Source: a virus. Taken from it: 22,667 nt of DNA. The stretch is taken from the IMG/VR virus record IMGVR_UViG_3300034418_002352, positions 1 to 22,667 of that record. The stretch is one strand, 5' to 3'. Positions 22,288 through 22,667 of this stretch are shown in pieces. The notes below the pieces were generated by a model. That model was not told where the DNA came from, did not search any database, and worked only from the letters and a program-made list of their open reading frames with translations. Numbering within the stretch: position 1 is the first letter of the stretch; each line of letters starts with the position of its first letter. The position numbers were made by a program, and so were the translations under genes.

Positions 22288-22667
22288 ATGGGACTAAATA
22301 AGCATACCTTCTACAAGTTTGAGAATTATATCCACCAAGTAACCGAGAAAAAGCAGATTTACTTACACCACACCGCAGGTGGTGGTGAAGGGGAGTCAAC
22401 TTTCCGATATTGGGATTCTGATTCAACGCCCGTAGCAACCTGCGTCTGCATATCTCGAGATGGCACAATCGTACAAGGGTTCTCATCTCAGAATTGGGCA
22501 TACCATCTTGGGCTTAAAACAAGGCACTTTTCTGAGTACGGAGTAGGGTATCAAAACCTTGACAAGATTAGCATAGGAGTTGAGATTTGTAATTGGGGTT
22601 TCCTTACCGAGAAGAACGGCAAGTTCTATTCTTGGGCAAAGAAGGAGATACCCAAGGAGAAAGTGTA
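22288..22667 (+). CDS. N-acetylmuramoyl-L-alanine amidase endolysin (partial, cut by window end)
   Basis: The first 126 residues of an Amidase_2-type enzyme are visible. QIYLHHTAGGGEG holds the first probable zinc ligand (His27 or His28). CVCISRDGTIVQGF and WAYHLGLK follow in family order, as does SIGVEICNWG. The enzyme cuts the bond between MurNAc and the L-Ala of the stem peptide. The remaining zinc ligands and the stop lie beyond the window. It has no signal peptide, in keeping with release by the upstream holin-like proteins. Confidence 0.88.
   Translation, partial: MGLNKHTFYKFENYIHQVTEKKQIYLHHTAGGGEGESTFRYWDSDSTPVATCVCISRDGTIVQGFSSQNWAYHLGLKTRHFSEYGVGYQNLDKISIGVEICNWGFLTEKNGKFYSWAKKEIPKEKV

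Noticed and set aside
22367-22387. CACCAC/GTGGTG inverted repeat resembling a hairpin
   Set aside because: It encodes the conserved HHTAGGG zinc-binding segment of the amidase and has no T-run.

Overview
The window is part of a tailed-phage (or prophage) genome, most likely infecting a member of the Bacteroidota. All genes lie on the + strand, packed end to end with many ATGA or TAATG start/stop overlaps. The structural proteins are of the types seen in Bacteroidota phages (tail tube, distal tail, XkdF-like protease, portal, capsid, connector, adhesin). Shine-Dalgarno boxes are absent before most starts, and A/T-rich leaders replace them. No sheath gene was seen, so a non-contractile siphovirus-like tail is the best guess. 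I saw no tRNA, rRNA, CRISPR array, integrase or insertion sequence.

Layout. 16-3330: an overlapping run of a QueF-like 7-deazaguanine enzyme, a DpdA-like DNA guanine transglycosylase, a ParB-fold protein, and the small and large terminase subunits. 3331-4347: a probable single-gene unit (winged-helix protein) with its own promoter-like sequence and a strong terminator. 4352-11928: tail genes, with a tail-chaperone-like gene carrying a probable -1 frameshift, tail terminator, gp10-like neck protein, distal tail/baseplate proteins and tape measure. 11944-14512: small helical protein, prohead protease, scaffold, major capsid. 14546-15155: tail tube, then a second terminator. 15192-18318: small protein, multi-domain portal and head-tail connector. 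18315-19188: small genes including a probable single-protein spanin. 19221-21716: tail-tip/adhesin cluster. 21713-22667: holin-like membrane proteins and an amidase endolysin cut by the window edge.

How it works together. QueF and DpdA point to 7-deazaguanine (probably preQ1-type) hypermodification of the phage DNA, in the same transcription unit as the packaging motor. The sequence also shows extreme word avoidance. Reading every line I found no GATC, GGCC or CCGG, one AGCT, and CTGG/CCAG only eight times, all inside about 1 kb of the adhesin gene. As a consequence every codon pair for Pro-Gly (and for Trp-Pro) is forbidden, and neither dipeptide occurs in about 7,400 predicted residues. The genome therefore seems shaped by strong restriction pressure on top of chemical protection, and the adhesin tip looks like a recent import. 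A repeated two-box element placed exactly 32 nt before three start codons may be a phage-specific promoter or start signal.
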